Part shown: positions 18,018-26,823 of the stretch, one piece after another
How the letters are laid out: every line of letters starts with the position of its first letter
Position numbering within the stretch: the first letter of the stretch is position 1
Source of the DNA: Kordia periserrulae
Lineage (GTDB): Bacteria; Bacteroidota; Bacteroidia; Flavobacteriales; Flavobacteriaceae
NCBI RefSeq assembly: GCF_003054265.1
Contig: NZ_QBKT01000014.1
Span: 1 to 64,000 of the forward strand
Direction: 5' to 3'
Length of the DNA: 64,000 nucleotides
The notes under the pieces: model-generated
What the model saw: only the letters and a program-made list of their open reading frames with translations
What the model was told of the DNA's origin: nothing
Database searches by the model: none
Translations under genes and position numbers: made by a program

Positions 18018-18794
18018 CTACAAATACACATTCGTCACTAACTGCTCTACAGTGGCGTGGTCGCTTCCGCCTTTGGGTTCAATCGTAATGTTCAGTGACG
18101 TTGCTTCATCAATATAATTCATTACTACGACGTCTTTGTTTTTATCAATCACGCCCATATTAATCATTTCGCCTTCTACATCTGCCCACATTTGATAGGT
18201 TTTGTCGGCTGGCAATTCAGGAAGTTTCTGAACGTTGACAATCGCAGATTTCGCTTCATGATTGATGTATGCTGTGGCAAATCCGCCAGGAATTTTAGCA
18301 TTGCCTTTCATAGCGTATTGCAAAGTGTTCGGGTCTTTTACGATGGAAGCCAATAACTGCGAACTTTCCAAATCAGTTTGTAAGTTTTGAATTTGCGATT
18401 TGATATCGTTGAGTTCTTTTTGTGTGACTTGCAAATCTTCTTTTGTGGAATTCCATTGGGTAAACATCCAAAGGGAGCTTATCATAAACAACGCTGCCAA
18501 ACTAGCGGCAATCCATAAAAAGGTTTGTGGTTTGGCTTCTTTCGGAAGTTGTTTTACATCGGTATATTCTTGTCGAATCGATTCAAATAAATCTTCTTTA
18601 ATGAAATCTGGTGGCTGAATGGCATTTTCGAGAGAAACATTTTCAAAATCCTGTTCAATTTCAGCATACTTTTGAGCGAGTTCAGCATCGTCTGCTAACA
18701 TTTTTTCAAGCATAGCGACTTTCTCGTCAGGCAACAAACCTAATAAGTACATCTCCAACATTCCGCTTTCTATGATAGTGTTTCTATCTTTCAT
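18018..18794 (-). CDS. Anti-sigma factor (RskA-like)
   Basis: The protein has 258 residues from the ATG at 18794, which overlaps the sigma stop as ATGA, so the pair is translationally coupled. The N-terminal cytoplasmic part holds the short anti-sigma helices (LEMYLLGLLPDEKVAMLEKM). One transmembrane helix follows (FLWIAASLAALFMISSLW), then a coiled coil and a C-terminal RskA-type domain (KTYQMWADVEGEMINMGVI). It would hold the ECF sigma factor at the inner membrane until an envelope signal arrives. Confidence 0.88.
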   Translation of the reverse strand: MKDRNTIIESGMLEMYLLGLLPDEKVAMLEKMLADDAELAQKYAEIEQDFENVSLENAIQPPDFIKEDLFESIRQEYTDVKQLPKEAKPQTFLWIAASLAALFMISSLWMFTQWNSTKEDLQVTQKELNDIKSQIQNLQTDLESSQLLASIVKDPNTLQYAMKGNAKIPGGFATAYINHEAKSAIVNVQKLPELPADKTYQMWADVEGEMINMGVIDKNKDVVVMNYIDEATSLNITIEPKGGSDHATVEQLVTNVYL

Positions 18795-19345
18795 GCCAAC
18801 AATTCTAAAATACAAATTAACATCAGTGACTCTTGGTCATATACTTCGCGTAACTTTTTAATGGCTTGTCGCACATACGATTTAAAAGTTCCTAAGGGAA
18901 CGCCCATTTCTTCATGCGCCTCTCTGTGTGTAAGTCCGTTAAAGTATATTAATTTTAGGGCTTTTTGATGATGAGCATCGAGTTTTGCCAAAGCTCCTTT
19001 TAATTCTGTGTGCAGATCATCATGTGCTTCTTCGCCTTCATCTTTATATACACTTAAATCTTCCATTTGGATGAGATTGTCCTTTTTTCTTAGAAAATTT
19101 AGTGTTGTATTTCGAGCAATACGATATAGCCAAGTGTAGAATTTTCCCTTAGTTGCATCGTATAAATGTGATTTATTCCATGCTTTTATAAACGTTTCTT
19201 GTAAAATTTCTTGTGCAGCTTCTTCATTTCTGCTCATGCGAATGATAACACCATAAATTGCACCAGAATACATGTCGTATAACTTGGATAGTGCGGTTTC
19301 GTCACGATTTTGAAATCGTTCAATGAGAATGGAGTCGTCTTTCAC
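18791..19345 (-). CDS. ECF-type RNA polymerase sigma factor
   Basis: The protein has about 184 residues from a GTG at 19345; a TTG seven codons earlier (19366) is the alternative, and no ATG is available. Region 2 is LYDMYSGAIYGVIIRMSRNE through ILQETFIKAW and TWLYRIARNTTLNFLR; region 4 is LIYFNGLTHREAHEEMGV with GTFKSYVRQAIKKLRE. It resembles SigK-type ECF factors. It is coupled to the downstream anti-sigma gene and divergent from the fasciclin gene, a likely target. Confidence 0.9.
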   Translation of the reverse strand: MKDDSILIERFQNRDETALSKLYDMYSGAIYGVIIRMSRNEEAAQEILQETFIKAWNKSHLYDATKGKFYTWLYRIARNTTLNFLRKKDNLIQMEDLSVYKDEGEEAHDDLHTELKGALAKLDAHHQKALKLIYFNGLTHREAHEEMGVPLGTFKSYVRQAIKKLREVYDQESLMLICILELLA

Positions 19346-19482
19346 TTTTGAAATAAATCTTCTCAAATTTAAAAAAATTTTTGACCAAGCTCATCCAAAA
19401 GATAAAAACTTGTGTATATATAAATGAAAGCGCTTAGAAAATTAGAAAAAGAATTAAAATTTAAAAACTAAAAAAAATTATT

Positions 19483-19995
19483 ATGAAAAAATTAATCCTA
19501 ACAATTACAACCATTGCAATATTTGCGTTTGCAACCCAAACAACGGCACAAAACCAAGACGTCGTAGACATTGCAGCTTCTAACAAAAGTTTTTCTACGT
19601 TAGTTACTGCTGTGAAAGCGGCTGGTTTGGTAGATGCATTAAAAGGTGAAGGACCATTTACTGTATTTGCACCCACAAATGATGCTTTTGGAAAAATAGA
19701 CCAAAACACATTAAGTGCTTTATTGAAGCCAGAAAATAAGTCAAAATTGACGGCTGTGTTAACATACCACGTGATTAAGGGAAAATTGACTGCAAGTGAT
19801 GTAGTCGCTGCTTTGAAAAAGGGAAAAGGAAAAGTAACATTAACAACGCTTAGCGGAAGCAAAATAACCGTTGTACAAAACGACAAAGGAATTTGGTTGA
19901 AAGATGCTAATGGAAACTATAGCATGATTTCAAAAACGGATATTATGGCTAGTAACGGTGTCATTCATGTCATAGACACTGTCGTGATGCCATAA
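19483..19995 (+). CDS. Secreted fasciclin (FAS1) domain protein
   Basis: The protein has 170 residues. A signal peptide (1-22) precedes one FAS1 domain: FSTLVTAVKAAGLVDAL, then GPFTVFAPTNDAF and LTYHVIKGKLTASDV, ending ASNGVIHVIDTVVMP. These domains take part in adhesion. The neighbourhood (ECF sigma and anti-sigma divergently transcribed upstream) is a common Bacteroidetes arrangement and suggests control by that sigma factor. A strong terminator follows. Confidence 0.92.
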   Translation: MKKLILTITTIAIFAFATQTTAQNQDVVDIAASNKSFSTLVTAVKAAGLVDALKGEGPFTVFAPTNDAFGKIDQNTLSALLKPENKSKLTAVLTYHVIKGKLTASDVVAALKKGKGKVTLTTLSGSKITVVQNDKGIWLKDANGNYSMISKTDIMASNGVIHVIDTVVMP

Positions 19996-20021
19996 TTAGT
20001 GTTGGTTAGTTTTACAAGTTG

Positions 20022-20057
20022 GAGGAACGTTTTTAAAAAAAGCGTTCCTCTTTTTTT
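20022..20057 (+). terminator. Terminator after fasciclin gene
   Basis: GAGGAACG (20022-20029) pairs with CGTTCCTC (20043-20050), followed by seven T's. Confidence 0.85.
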
Positions 20058-20116
20058 GGTTTTGGGTGTTAGCTGTTGGAGGTTAGATTGTATTACAAAA
20101 ACCAAACACCCAAGAC

Positions 20117-20641
20117 CTATTTAGACCGCGAGCCTACAAACTGCTGCGATTTGTTTTTAAACAACACATTAAACGTTGTTAAACTTCCGTAAATTCTTGT
20201 AATATATTGTTGCAAGTCTATTTTTTCTTGCTCTTCCAAATTGCTGGAATTTATTTTTTGTTCCATCACGCGAATGCGGTCGCGTACCATGACGATTTTG
20301 TGAAAGAAACCATCAATAGGTAATTCTTTACTTTTTAAATTGGTGCCGCCAGGTTCTAAAATCAGTTTTCCGTCTTTCCACTTATCGCCTATCGGAACAA
20401 TTTCTGAAACATCCGACCATTTTTTGAGCATGTTTCGCAAAATGGTTTCTACTTCATAAAAACTCACCGTATCGACTTCATCTTCTACAGCGTCAATTAC
20501 TTCAAAATCGCTATCAATATCAATCGTTTCCAATCCGTTGTCGATAAAAGTTACCCAATAATGTTTGGACGTTACGTTGGTAACTACGCCCAATCCGTAT
20601 GTTTCGTGCTTTATGCGAGAGCCGATGCCTAAAATGTTCAT
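20117..20641 (-). CDS. Conserved protein with an N-terminal Tudor-like domain
   Basis: The protein has 174 residues. The first ~45 residues (IGSRIKHETYGLGVVTNV, then YWVTFIDNGLETI) resemble the small Tudor-like beta-barrel at the C-terminus of PcrA/UvrD helicases. The rest is helical and ends with a basic tail. No catalytic residues are evident. A role in nucleic-acid or RNA-polymerase contact is possible from the Tudor resemblance only. It is monocistronic. Confidence 0.65.
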   Translation of the reverse strand: MNILGIGSRIKHETYGLGVVTNVTSKHYWVTFIDNGLETIDIDSDFEVIDAVEDEVDTVSFYEVETILRNMLKKWSDVSEIVPIGDKWKDGKLILEPGGTNLKSKELPIDGFFHKIVMVRDRIRVMEQKINSSNLEEQEKIDLQQYITRIYGSLTTFNVLFKNKSQQFVGSRSK

Positions 20642-20815
20642 GTTCTTTTTTGGTATTGTTATTGTTTTACTCGTAATTATAGTTCAATAATTTGTACATT
20701 TAATTCTTGAAAATCAGCAACCTCTGGGCAAGCCTACGGAGTAGAAGAAGGAAATAAAAACCGACATCTGTGTTGAGCATTCATAATTTCGTGTACTGAG
20801 TAAAAATAACATCCT

Positions 20816-21670
20816 ATGACAAATCTAACAACACTTACAGTAAAAAATATCATATTCAGTTTATGTATAAGTCTGACCTGTTATGCTTGCGCGAATGAAA
20901 AAAAGCAAACCCCAAAGCCAAAAAAAAAAATTGCTCTACAACAAGAAACTGAAATTGAAGAACCTATCATCAATCCTGAAGGAAAAACAATTGAAGAACG
21001 CTTCAACACACCAGAAAATTACACCAGAGTTCCACTTGAAGCAACACATTTTGGAACGTATCTGCGAAAATTACCGCTAAAACCATTCAACAGCACCGTT
21101 AAATATTATGACGGACGCGAAAAATACAACGACAACGTCTACATTTCTGTGGTCGATATGGAAATTGGTACGCGCGATTTGCAACAATGTGCCGATGCCG
21201 TAATGCGCCTACGCGGTGAATTTTTATTTGAGCAAAATCGTTTACAGGATATTCACTTCAACTTTGTTTCGGACGGAAAACCACGCTACTTTACAAAATA
21301 TGCCAAAGGCGATCATTCGTATAAAAAATTCAGACGTTACATGAATTACATTTTTGCGTATGCAAACACAGCTTCTTTACGAAAAGAATTAGAAGTCGTT
21401 CCAAACATAGAAGATATCCAAGTGGGCGATGTGTTTATACAACAAGGAAATCCGTTTGGGCATGCTGTCATTGTAGTGGATGTAGCGAAAAATGAAGAAG
21501 GAGAAAAAATATTCATGATTGCCCAAAGTTACATGCCTGCACAAGAAACTCAAGTCTTAGTCAACAATCAAAATGCAGCACTCAGTCCTTGGTATATTGC
21601 AAAAAAAGGAACCGTACGCACACCTGAGTGGACATTTGAAAGCACCGATTTAAGACGATTTAAAAACTAA
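20816..21670 (+). CDS. DUF4846 lipoprotein
   Basis: The protein has 284 residues. A lipoprotein signal (SLTCYAC, lipidated Cys about residue 25) is followed by a Lys-rich linker and a DUF4846 domain: YTRVPLEATHFGTYLRKLPL, YISVVDMEIGTRDLQQCADA, VMRLRGEFLFEQ and GHAVIVVDVA. The conserved Cys and His and the QSYMPAQE segment suggest a cysteine-protease-like fold, which is inference. It is followed eight bases later by a membrane-anchored protein gene. Confidence 0.8.
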   Translation: MTNLTTLTVKNIIFSLCISLTCYACANEKKQTPKPKKKIALQQETEIEEPIINPEGKTIEERFNTPENYTRVPLEATHFGTYLRKLPLKPFNSTVKYYDGREKYNDNVYISVVDMEIGTRDLQQCADAVMRLRGEFLFEQNRLQDIHFNFVSDGKPRYFTKYAKGDHSYKKFRRYMNYIFAYANTASLRKELEVVPNIEDIQVGDVFIQQGNPFGHAVIVVDVAKNEEGEKIFMIAQSYMPAQETQVLVNNQNAALSPWYIAKKGTVRTPEWTFESTDLRRFKN

Positions 21671-21678
21671 CCAACTCC

Positions 21679-22389
21679 ATGAAAAAAATCGCAAAAATTC
21701 TAGGTAAGTTTCTCTTAGGAATTGTCATCACGCTATTAATTGTATTTACCGTACTATACTTGGCTTACAACGAACCTGTTCCACAAGTTTCAGATAGTAG
21801 TAAAGCGGATGTACTCGCACGTCAAATGCTGACTGCGTTAAATTATGACGCCTATCAAAATACGCGCTATTTGAGTTGGACGTTTCCTGGCGGGCATCAC
21901 TATGTTTGGGATAAAGACCAATACAACGTTGAAGTGTCGTGGAGTGACGTACAAGTACAACTCAATTTAAAAAAACCTAATACAAGCACTGTCACAATAA
22001 ATGGAAAACCCTACACCAACAATGACAAAACGGACTATATAGAAACGGCACTTTCGTACTTTCACAACGATTCATTTTGGGTAGTTGCGCCTTATAAAGT
22101 CTTTGATGAAGGTGTAACACGAAGTATTGCTAAAAACGAAGCGGGCGAAGAAGGATTGTTGGTAACCTACACAAGTGGCGGAACCACTCCTGGCGATTCC
22201 TACTTATGGCATTTGGATGAAAACGGTCGTCCGAAAGGCTATCAAATGTGGGTGGATATCATTCCTATTGGCGGATTGTATGCTTCTTGGGACAATTGGC
22301 AACCAATGGAAAGTGGCATATCCTTAGCGACTCTACATAGTCTATTGGTCTTAGATATTGATATTGAAAATCTTAAAGCTTGGAATTAG
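21679..22389 (+). CDS. Membrane-anchored protein of unknown function
   Basis: The protein has 236 residues. One N-terminal transmembrane helix (about 8-30) anchors a beta-rich periplasmic domain with many tryptophans (YLSWTFPGGHHYVWD, then VEVSWSDVQVQL). The fold may resemble outer-membrane lipoprotein carriers, but I do not recognise the family. It is probably co-transcribed with the DUF4846 lipoprotein gene, eight bases upstream. Confidence 0.65.
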   Translation: MKKIAKILGKFLLGIVITLLIVFTVLYLAYNEPVPQVSDSSKADVLARQMLTALNYDAYQNTRYLSWTFPGGHHYVWDKDQYNVEVSWSDVQVQLNLKKPNTSTVTINGKPYTNNDKTDYIETALSYFHNDSFWVVAPYKVFDEGVTRSIAKNEAGEEGLLVTYTSGGTTPGDSYLWHLDENGRPKGYQMWVDIIPIGGLYASWDNWQPMESGISLATLHSLLVLDIDIENLKAWN

Positions 22390-22521
22390 AGATTCGTAAT
22401 TTGTTAAAATTTTAGAGCTTTTTGTGTGAATTGTTAAACTTTTTCCAGCATATTTTAAAAAAAAAGTTAACTTTAGCGCACTTTTATTAAACTAAAACTT
22501 CTATTAATCAATTTATCAATT

Positions 22522-25248
22522 ATGAGAAAGAACTACTTCTTTTTAGTATTGTTACTTCCTTTCTTCGCCTTTTCGCAAGGAAAGTCATTTTGGAAGCAAA
22601 GCAATACTACTAACTTCCAAGAGGAAGAACTATTAGTAAGAACGTCCATTCCCACGGTATATGATACATATACGTTAGATTTACAATCTTTAAAACAATT
22701 GCTAGCGTCGGCTCCTGACAGAGATGTAAACATTCAGTCAGAAATCGTAATACAATTTCCAGGTGCAGAAGGAAAAATGGAAAACTTTGAAGTATACAAT
22801 GCTTCTGTATTAGAACCATCGTTTGCAGCAAACTATCCTGACATTCAATCGTATGTAGCTATCAGTAGAGAAAATACAGGTACTGTACTTCGTTTTTCTA
22901 CCACTATCTTCGGATTCCATGCCACGGTTCATGCAGTTGACAAAACTTTGTACATTGATCCAATGACAAAAGACTTGCAAACGTACATGATGTATGAAAA
23001 ATCAAACTTATATCGTACGGTAGCTGATGATTATATTGGATGTATGGTGGAAGATGCTGTTGATGACAATTTGTCTGGACGCAGTGCTACTGATGATTTT
23101 CAACTAGAAAATGCTAACGATGGACAGTTACGTACGTTCCGTTTGGCATTGGCTTGTACGCAAGAATATGCAAACTATCACATCAACGCTGCGGGACAAG
23201 CTGCTGCTACAGATGCTGTAAAAAGAGCAACGGTTTTAGCGGCAATGAACGTTACCATGACAAGAGTAAATGCTGTTTTTGAAAGAGACATGTCGTTAAC
23301 GATGACATTGGTAGACAATACAAGTATCATTTTCTTAGCGGAAAACGACGGATATACCGATAGTGATGCTTCACAATTAATCAACCAAAACCAAGCGATT
23401 GTAACTGCAAACATTGGTTCAGCAAACTATGACATCGGTCACGTATTTACTACTGGTGGTGGTGGATTGGCTGCATTAGGTAGTATCTGTTTTACCAATA
23501 ACAAAGCACAAGGAGTTACAGGTTCTCCAAACCCTGTAGGCGATCCTTTTGATATTGACTTCGTAGCACACGAAATGGGACATCAATTTGGTGCGCCGCA
23601 TACCTTTAATGGAAACCAAGTAAACTGTTCAGGTGGAAACCGAAACGCGGCTACGGCTGTAGAACCAGGAAGTGGAACAACCATTATGGCGTATGCAGGA
23701 ATTTGTGGTTCAGATAACGTGCAAAATAATAGTGACGATCATTTCCACGCAATTAGTATCGATAATATGTGGACACGTTTGAACCAAGCACCAATCTGTT
23801 CTAATAATACAGCAAACGGAAACACTGCACCAACAGTAAATGCAGGAAATGATTATACGATTCCGTATGGAACTGCTTTCACCTTAGATGGTACTGCTAC
23901 TGATCCTGATGGAACTACCTTATCATATTGCTGGGAGCAAGTGGATGTCGGAACCGTTTCAGGAGTTCCTTCTCCAACAAACACGACAGGACCACAATTT
24001 AGATCGTATTCTCCTGTGGCTACAGGCGATCGTACATTCCCACAATTAAGCGATATTTTAGACGATAACTTAACGCCACAATGGGAAGTAATGCCAAATG
24101 TAGCTAGAACTATGACATTTGCGTTAACCGTAAGAGACAATGGAACACCAAATGGTGGACAAACAAATAGAGATGACATGACCGTTACCCTGGCTAACAC
24201 AGGGCCATTTAGAGTAACTGCGCCAGATACTACAGACCAAAGTTTTGTAACTGGTGAAACGACCACAGTAACTTGGGATGTTGCTGGAACTACTGCTAAC
24301 GGAATCAATACATCTAATGTAAATATCTTATTATCTACAGATGGTGGACAAACATTCCCAACCGTATTAGCTGCTAACACGGCAAACGACGGTTCTGAAT
24401 CAATCACATTTCCATTTATATTTGAACCGTATTGTAGAATCAAAATTGAAGCTGTTGGAAACATCTACTTCGCAATTTCTAAATCGTTCTCTGTAGGAGC
24501 TACGGTAACAACCAATACAGTTTGTAACACGTATACTACTGGACCAATTGCAACGCCAATTCCAGATAGTACAGGAGCGAATGTACAAGGAACTCCAGTA
24601 TTTATTCCTGTAACAGTTACAGAATCTACACCAATTACAGATATCAGAGTAAGTGCTGATGTAACTCATGCATGGATAGGTGACTTAATTATGCAATTGC
24701 AAGCTCCAAATGGCGGTGGATTCTCTAATATTTGGGCACGAACTTGTAATGATGCACAATACGGAAATGTAGATGTTACCTTCCGTGATGGCGAACCAAC
24801 TATTATGTGTGCTTCACCAACCGTTGGAACCTACGCACCTGCAAACCCTATGACTGGATTTAACGGAAATAATCCTTCTGGTACGTGGAACTTGGTATTT
24901 GTGGATTTCTTTAACGGAGATTCTGGTATCGTAAATGAATGGTCTATTGAATTGTGTACTACTACAACGTCAGTAGTATTAAGCAACGAAGAATTTGAGT
25001 TAGACAACTTTGCACTCTATCCAAATCCAAACAAAGGAGAGTTCTCGTTATCGTTCAACTCTACGTCTGGAGAAGATATCAGCATCAACGTACACGACAT
25101 TTCTGGTAGATTAATTCACAGCAAGAACTACAATGCTACGGCTACTTTTAATGAAAACATTTCATTACGCAACGTAAGCACAGGAATGTACTTAATTACA
25201 GTAACAGACCAAGAAAGAACCGTTACAAAGAAATTGATTATTGAGTAA
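22522..25248 (+). CDS. Secreted reprolysin-like metalloprotease with P domain and T9SS sorting domain
   Basis: The protein has 908 residues. Its parts are a signal peptide (1-18, ending AFSQ), a propeptide, a reprolysin-type zinc protease with HEMGHQFGAPH at about 350-360 followed by a likely Met-turn region (TTIMAYAGICG), a PKD/Ig-like part (about 435-555), a proprotein-convertase P-type domain (about 680-815) and a C-terminal T9SS type A sorting domain (about 835-908; NFALYPNPNKGEFSL, then YLITVTDQERTVTKKLIIE). It should be exported by the type IX system and kept on or released from the surface. It is monocistronic with a terminator. T9SS components are not in the window. Confidence 0.93.
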   Translation: MRKNYFFLVLLLPFFAFSQGKSFWKQSNTTNFQEEELLVRTSIPTVYDTYTLDLQSLKQLLASAPDRDVNIQSEIVIQFPGAEGKMENFEVYNASVLEPSFAANYPDIQSYVAISRENTGTVLRFSTTIFGFHATVHAVDKTLYIDPMTKDLQTYMMYEKSNLYRTVADDYIGCMVEDAVDDNLSGRSATDDFQLENANDGQLRTFRLALACTQEYANYHINAAGQAAATDAVKRATVLAAMNVTMTRVNAVFERDMSLTMTLVDNTSIIFLAENDGYTDSDASQLINQNQAIVTANIGSANYDIGHVFTTGGGGLAALGSICFTNNKAQGVTGSPNPVGDPFDIDFVAHEMGHQFGAPHTFNGNQVNCSGGNRNAATAVEPGSGTTIMAYAGICGSDNVQNNSDDHFHAISIDNMWTRLNQAPICSNNTANGNTAPTVNAGNDYTIPYGTAFTLDGTATDPDGTTLSYCWEQVDVGTVSGVPSPTNTTGPQFRSYSPVATGDRTFPQLSDILDDNLTPQWEVMPNVARTMTFALTVRDNGTPNGGQTNRDDMTVTLANTGPFRVTAPDTTDQSFVTGETTTVTWDVAGTTANGINTSNVNILLSTDGGQTFPTVLAANTANDGSESITFPFIFEPYCRIKIEAVGNIYFAISKSFSVGATVTTNTVCNTYTTGPIATPIPDSTGANVQGTPVFIPVTVTESTPITDIRVSADVTHAWIGDLIMQLQAPNGGGFSNIWARTCNDAQYGNVDVTFRDGEPTIMCASPTVGTYAPANPMTGFNGNNPSGTWNLVFVDFFNGDSGIVNEWSIELCTTTTSVVLSNEEFELDNFALYPNPNKGEFSLSFNSTSGEDISINVHDISGRLIHSKNYNATATFNENISLRNVSTGMYLITVTDQERTVTKKLIIE

Positions 25249-25271
25249 TCAAGTTTCTATATAACATACTT

Positions 25272-25303
25272 AAAACTCCGAAGCAAACACTTCGGAGTTT
25301 TTT
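25272..25303 (+). terminator. Terminator after reprolysin gene
   Basis: AAACTCCGAAG (25273-25283) pairs with CTTCGGAGTTT (25290-25300), with T's following. Confidence 0.88.
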
Positions 25304-25366
25304 ATGTAACTCTGTTTTGAGAAGCCTGAAAAGATGCACTCAAAGTTGTAGGTTGAAAACTAGTTT

Positions 25367-26686
25367 TTAATTTTCTTTGTCATTGAAGTAGTCTTTAATC
25401 CAATCACTAAAAAAATTATAATTACGTTCTGTATATAGTACCAACTCTTCATTATTTAACCCTATAATAATATCATAGAAATCATACATACAAAAGTTAT
25501 TAATTTTATTTATTCCTTGTAGTATAATATTATACTTTTGTCTGCTATCCTTTTTTTCCTTCTTTTCTTTTATTTTCTCTGAAAAATATTGCTTGGTGAT
25601 GTTTAAAAGTAAGCCATAAACAGGAATCTCCTGCTGAATTGACATTATTTTTATAGAATCAATAATTTCTTTTTTATCATCTTTTACAATATATATATTG
25701 AATTCACTATAATCTTTGGGATTTTCATCTATAATCTTAATTATTACGCGCTCATTAATTTCTTTTTTTAAATTTTGTTCACGGAAAAAGAAATTTTTAA
25801 AAGATAAGAAATTTACTTCACTGGAAAAATCAATAAATCCTAATCTTAAATAATCTTCAAAATTAAGTTCAGGTATATGTTTATCACTAACATTTATATT
25901 AAATGTTGTTAGCAAAAATTTTTCTTCATTAGATAGATTATTAAAAAGTGTTTTAAAATAAAAGTCTCGGTTATCCTTTTTTATTTTATTAGAAATAAAT
26001 TCAATTATACCAGAAACTTCATTGTATAATAATTCTATGTATCTATACTTTTTAATTAAAGAAATTGGATTAGTATTAGTTATTTCTGAATCGAAAATAT
26101 TTCTATTTTTTAAATAGTTTGAATATTCATGTAGATAACTATTCAGAGTATCATAAATCTCTTGAAGAACTTCATAACCAGAAACTGTTTCTATTTTATT
26201 ATAATTATTATTAAAGAAACTTATTGAACTTCCAATATTTTTATTTTCACCTCTTTTGAAGCTATCAATTAACTTTCTATGATTATCCAGCAAATTAAAA
26301 AAAGTAGTGTCCAACTTCTGGTCAAGCATGATTTCTGCTTGTGCTTTAAAGACTTTTCTTGATTCTTCTAATTCTTGTCTATTTAATTCTAACTCTTTTC
26401 GATTGAGAGCTAATTCTTTTTGTTGATTCTTAATCTCAATCTTCTGTCCAAGAAAAGCAATATAGATAAAGAAAAGACCTGCTAATGCCCACAAAGAACC
26501 TGAAACTCCACCAATAAAATCACCAACTTCGTTAAAATCATCTCGTATTAAAAACCAATAGTAAAGACCAACTATTAAAAAGATAAATCCTGTAAAGACA
26601 AAGAACCATCCGAAAAATCGAATTTTCTTAATTGTCTTTTCTGTTTTAGCTATCTCTTCATCAAATTTTTTATCGTTCATAAACAC
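25367..26686 (-). CDS. Putative phage abortive-infection protein (putAbiC family)
   Basis: The protein has 439 residues. Two transmembrane helices (about 24-46 and 61-79) precede a charged coiled coil (KIEIKNQQKELALNRKELEL) and a helical body opening with TTFFNLLDNHRKLIDSF. That order, two helices then coiled coil then the FFNLL-x2-H segment, is typical of the putAbiC family linked to phage-induced growth arrest. Family function is known only by association. It is notably AT-rich and Asn/Ile/Lys-rich compared with the flanking reprolysin and uvrA genes, consistent with transfer. The ATG two codons in (26680) is an alternative start. Confidence 0.7.
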   Translation of the reverse strand: MFMNDKKFDEEIAKTEKTIKKIRFFGWFFVFTGFIFLIVGLYYWFLIRDDFNEVGDFIGGVSGSLWALAGLFFIYIAFLGQKIEIKNQQKELALNRKELELNRQELEESRKVFKAQAEIMLDQKLDTTFFNLLDNHRKLIDSFKRGENKNIGSSISFFNNNYNKIETVSGYEVLQEIYDTLNSYLHEYSNYLKNRNIFDSEITNTNPISLIKKYRYIELLYNEVSGIIEFISNKIKKDNRDFYFKTLFNNLSNEEKFLLTTFNINVSDKHIPELNFEDYLRLGFIDFSSEVNFLSFKNFFFREQNLKKEINERVIIKIIDENPKDYSEFNIYIVKDDKKEIIDSIKIMSIQQEIPVYGLLLNITKQYFSEKIKEKKEKKDSRQKYNIILQGINKINNFCMYDFYDIIIGLNNEELVLYTERNYNFFSDWIKDYFNDKEN

Positions 26687-26798
26687 AAAATTAAGTACTA
26701 AATATACTACTTAAACCAAAGAAATAAAGTATTTCCTGTAGCTTCTCTAACTATAAAAATTGAAATCATTCAAATTTACTTTCTGCATCTAAAATTCG

Positions 26799-26806
26799 TA
26801 CCTTTG
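26799..26806 (+). promoter_or_regulatory. Candidate -7 box of uvrA
   Basis: TACCTTTG lies 17 bases before the uvrA ATG and matches TAnnTTTG exactly; the -33 element is weak. Confidence 0.45.
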
Positions 26807-26823
26807 CACTTTTGCAAAAAGCT

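Noticed and set aside
23853..24464. Long antisense frame within the reprolysin gene
   Set aside because: It is a shadow of a Thr/Val-rich coding region and shows no protein-like features.
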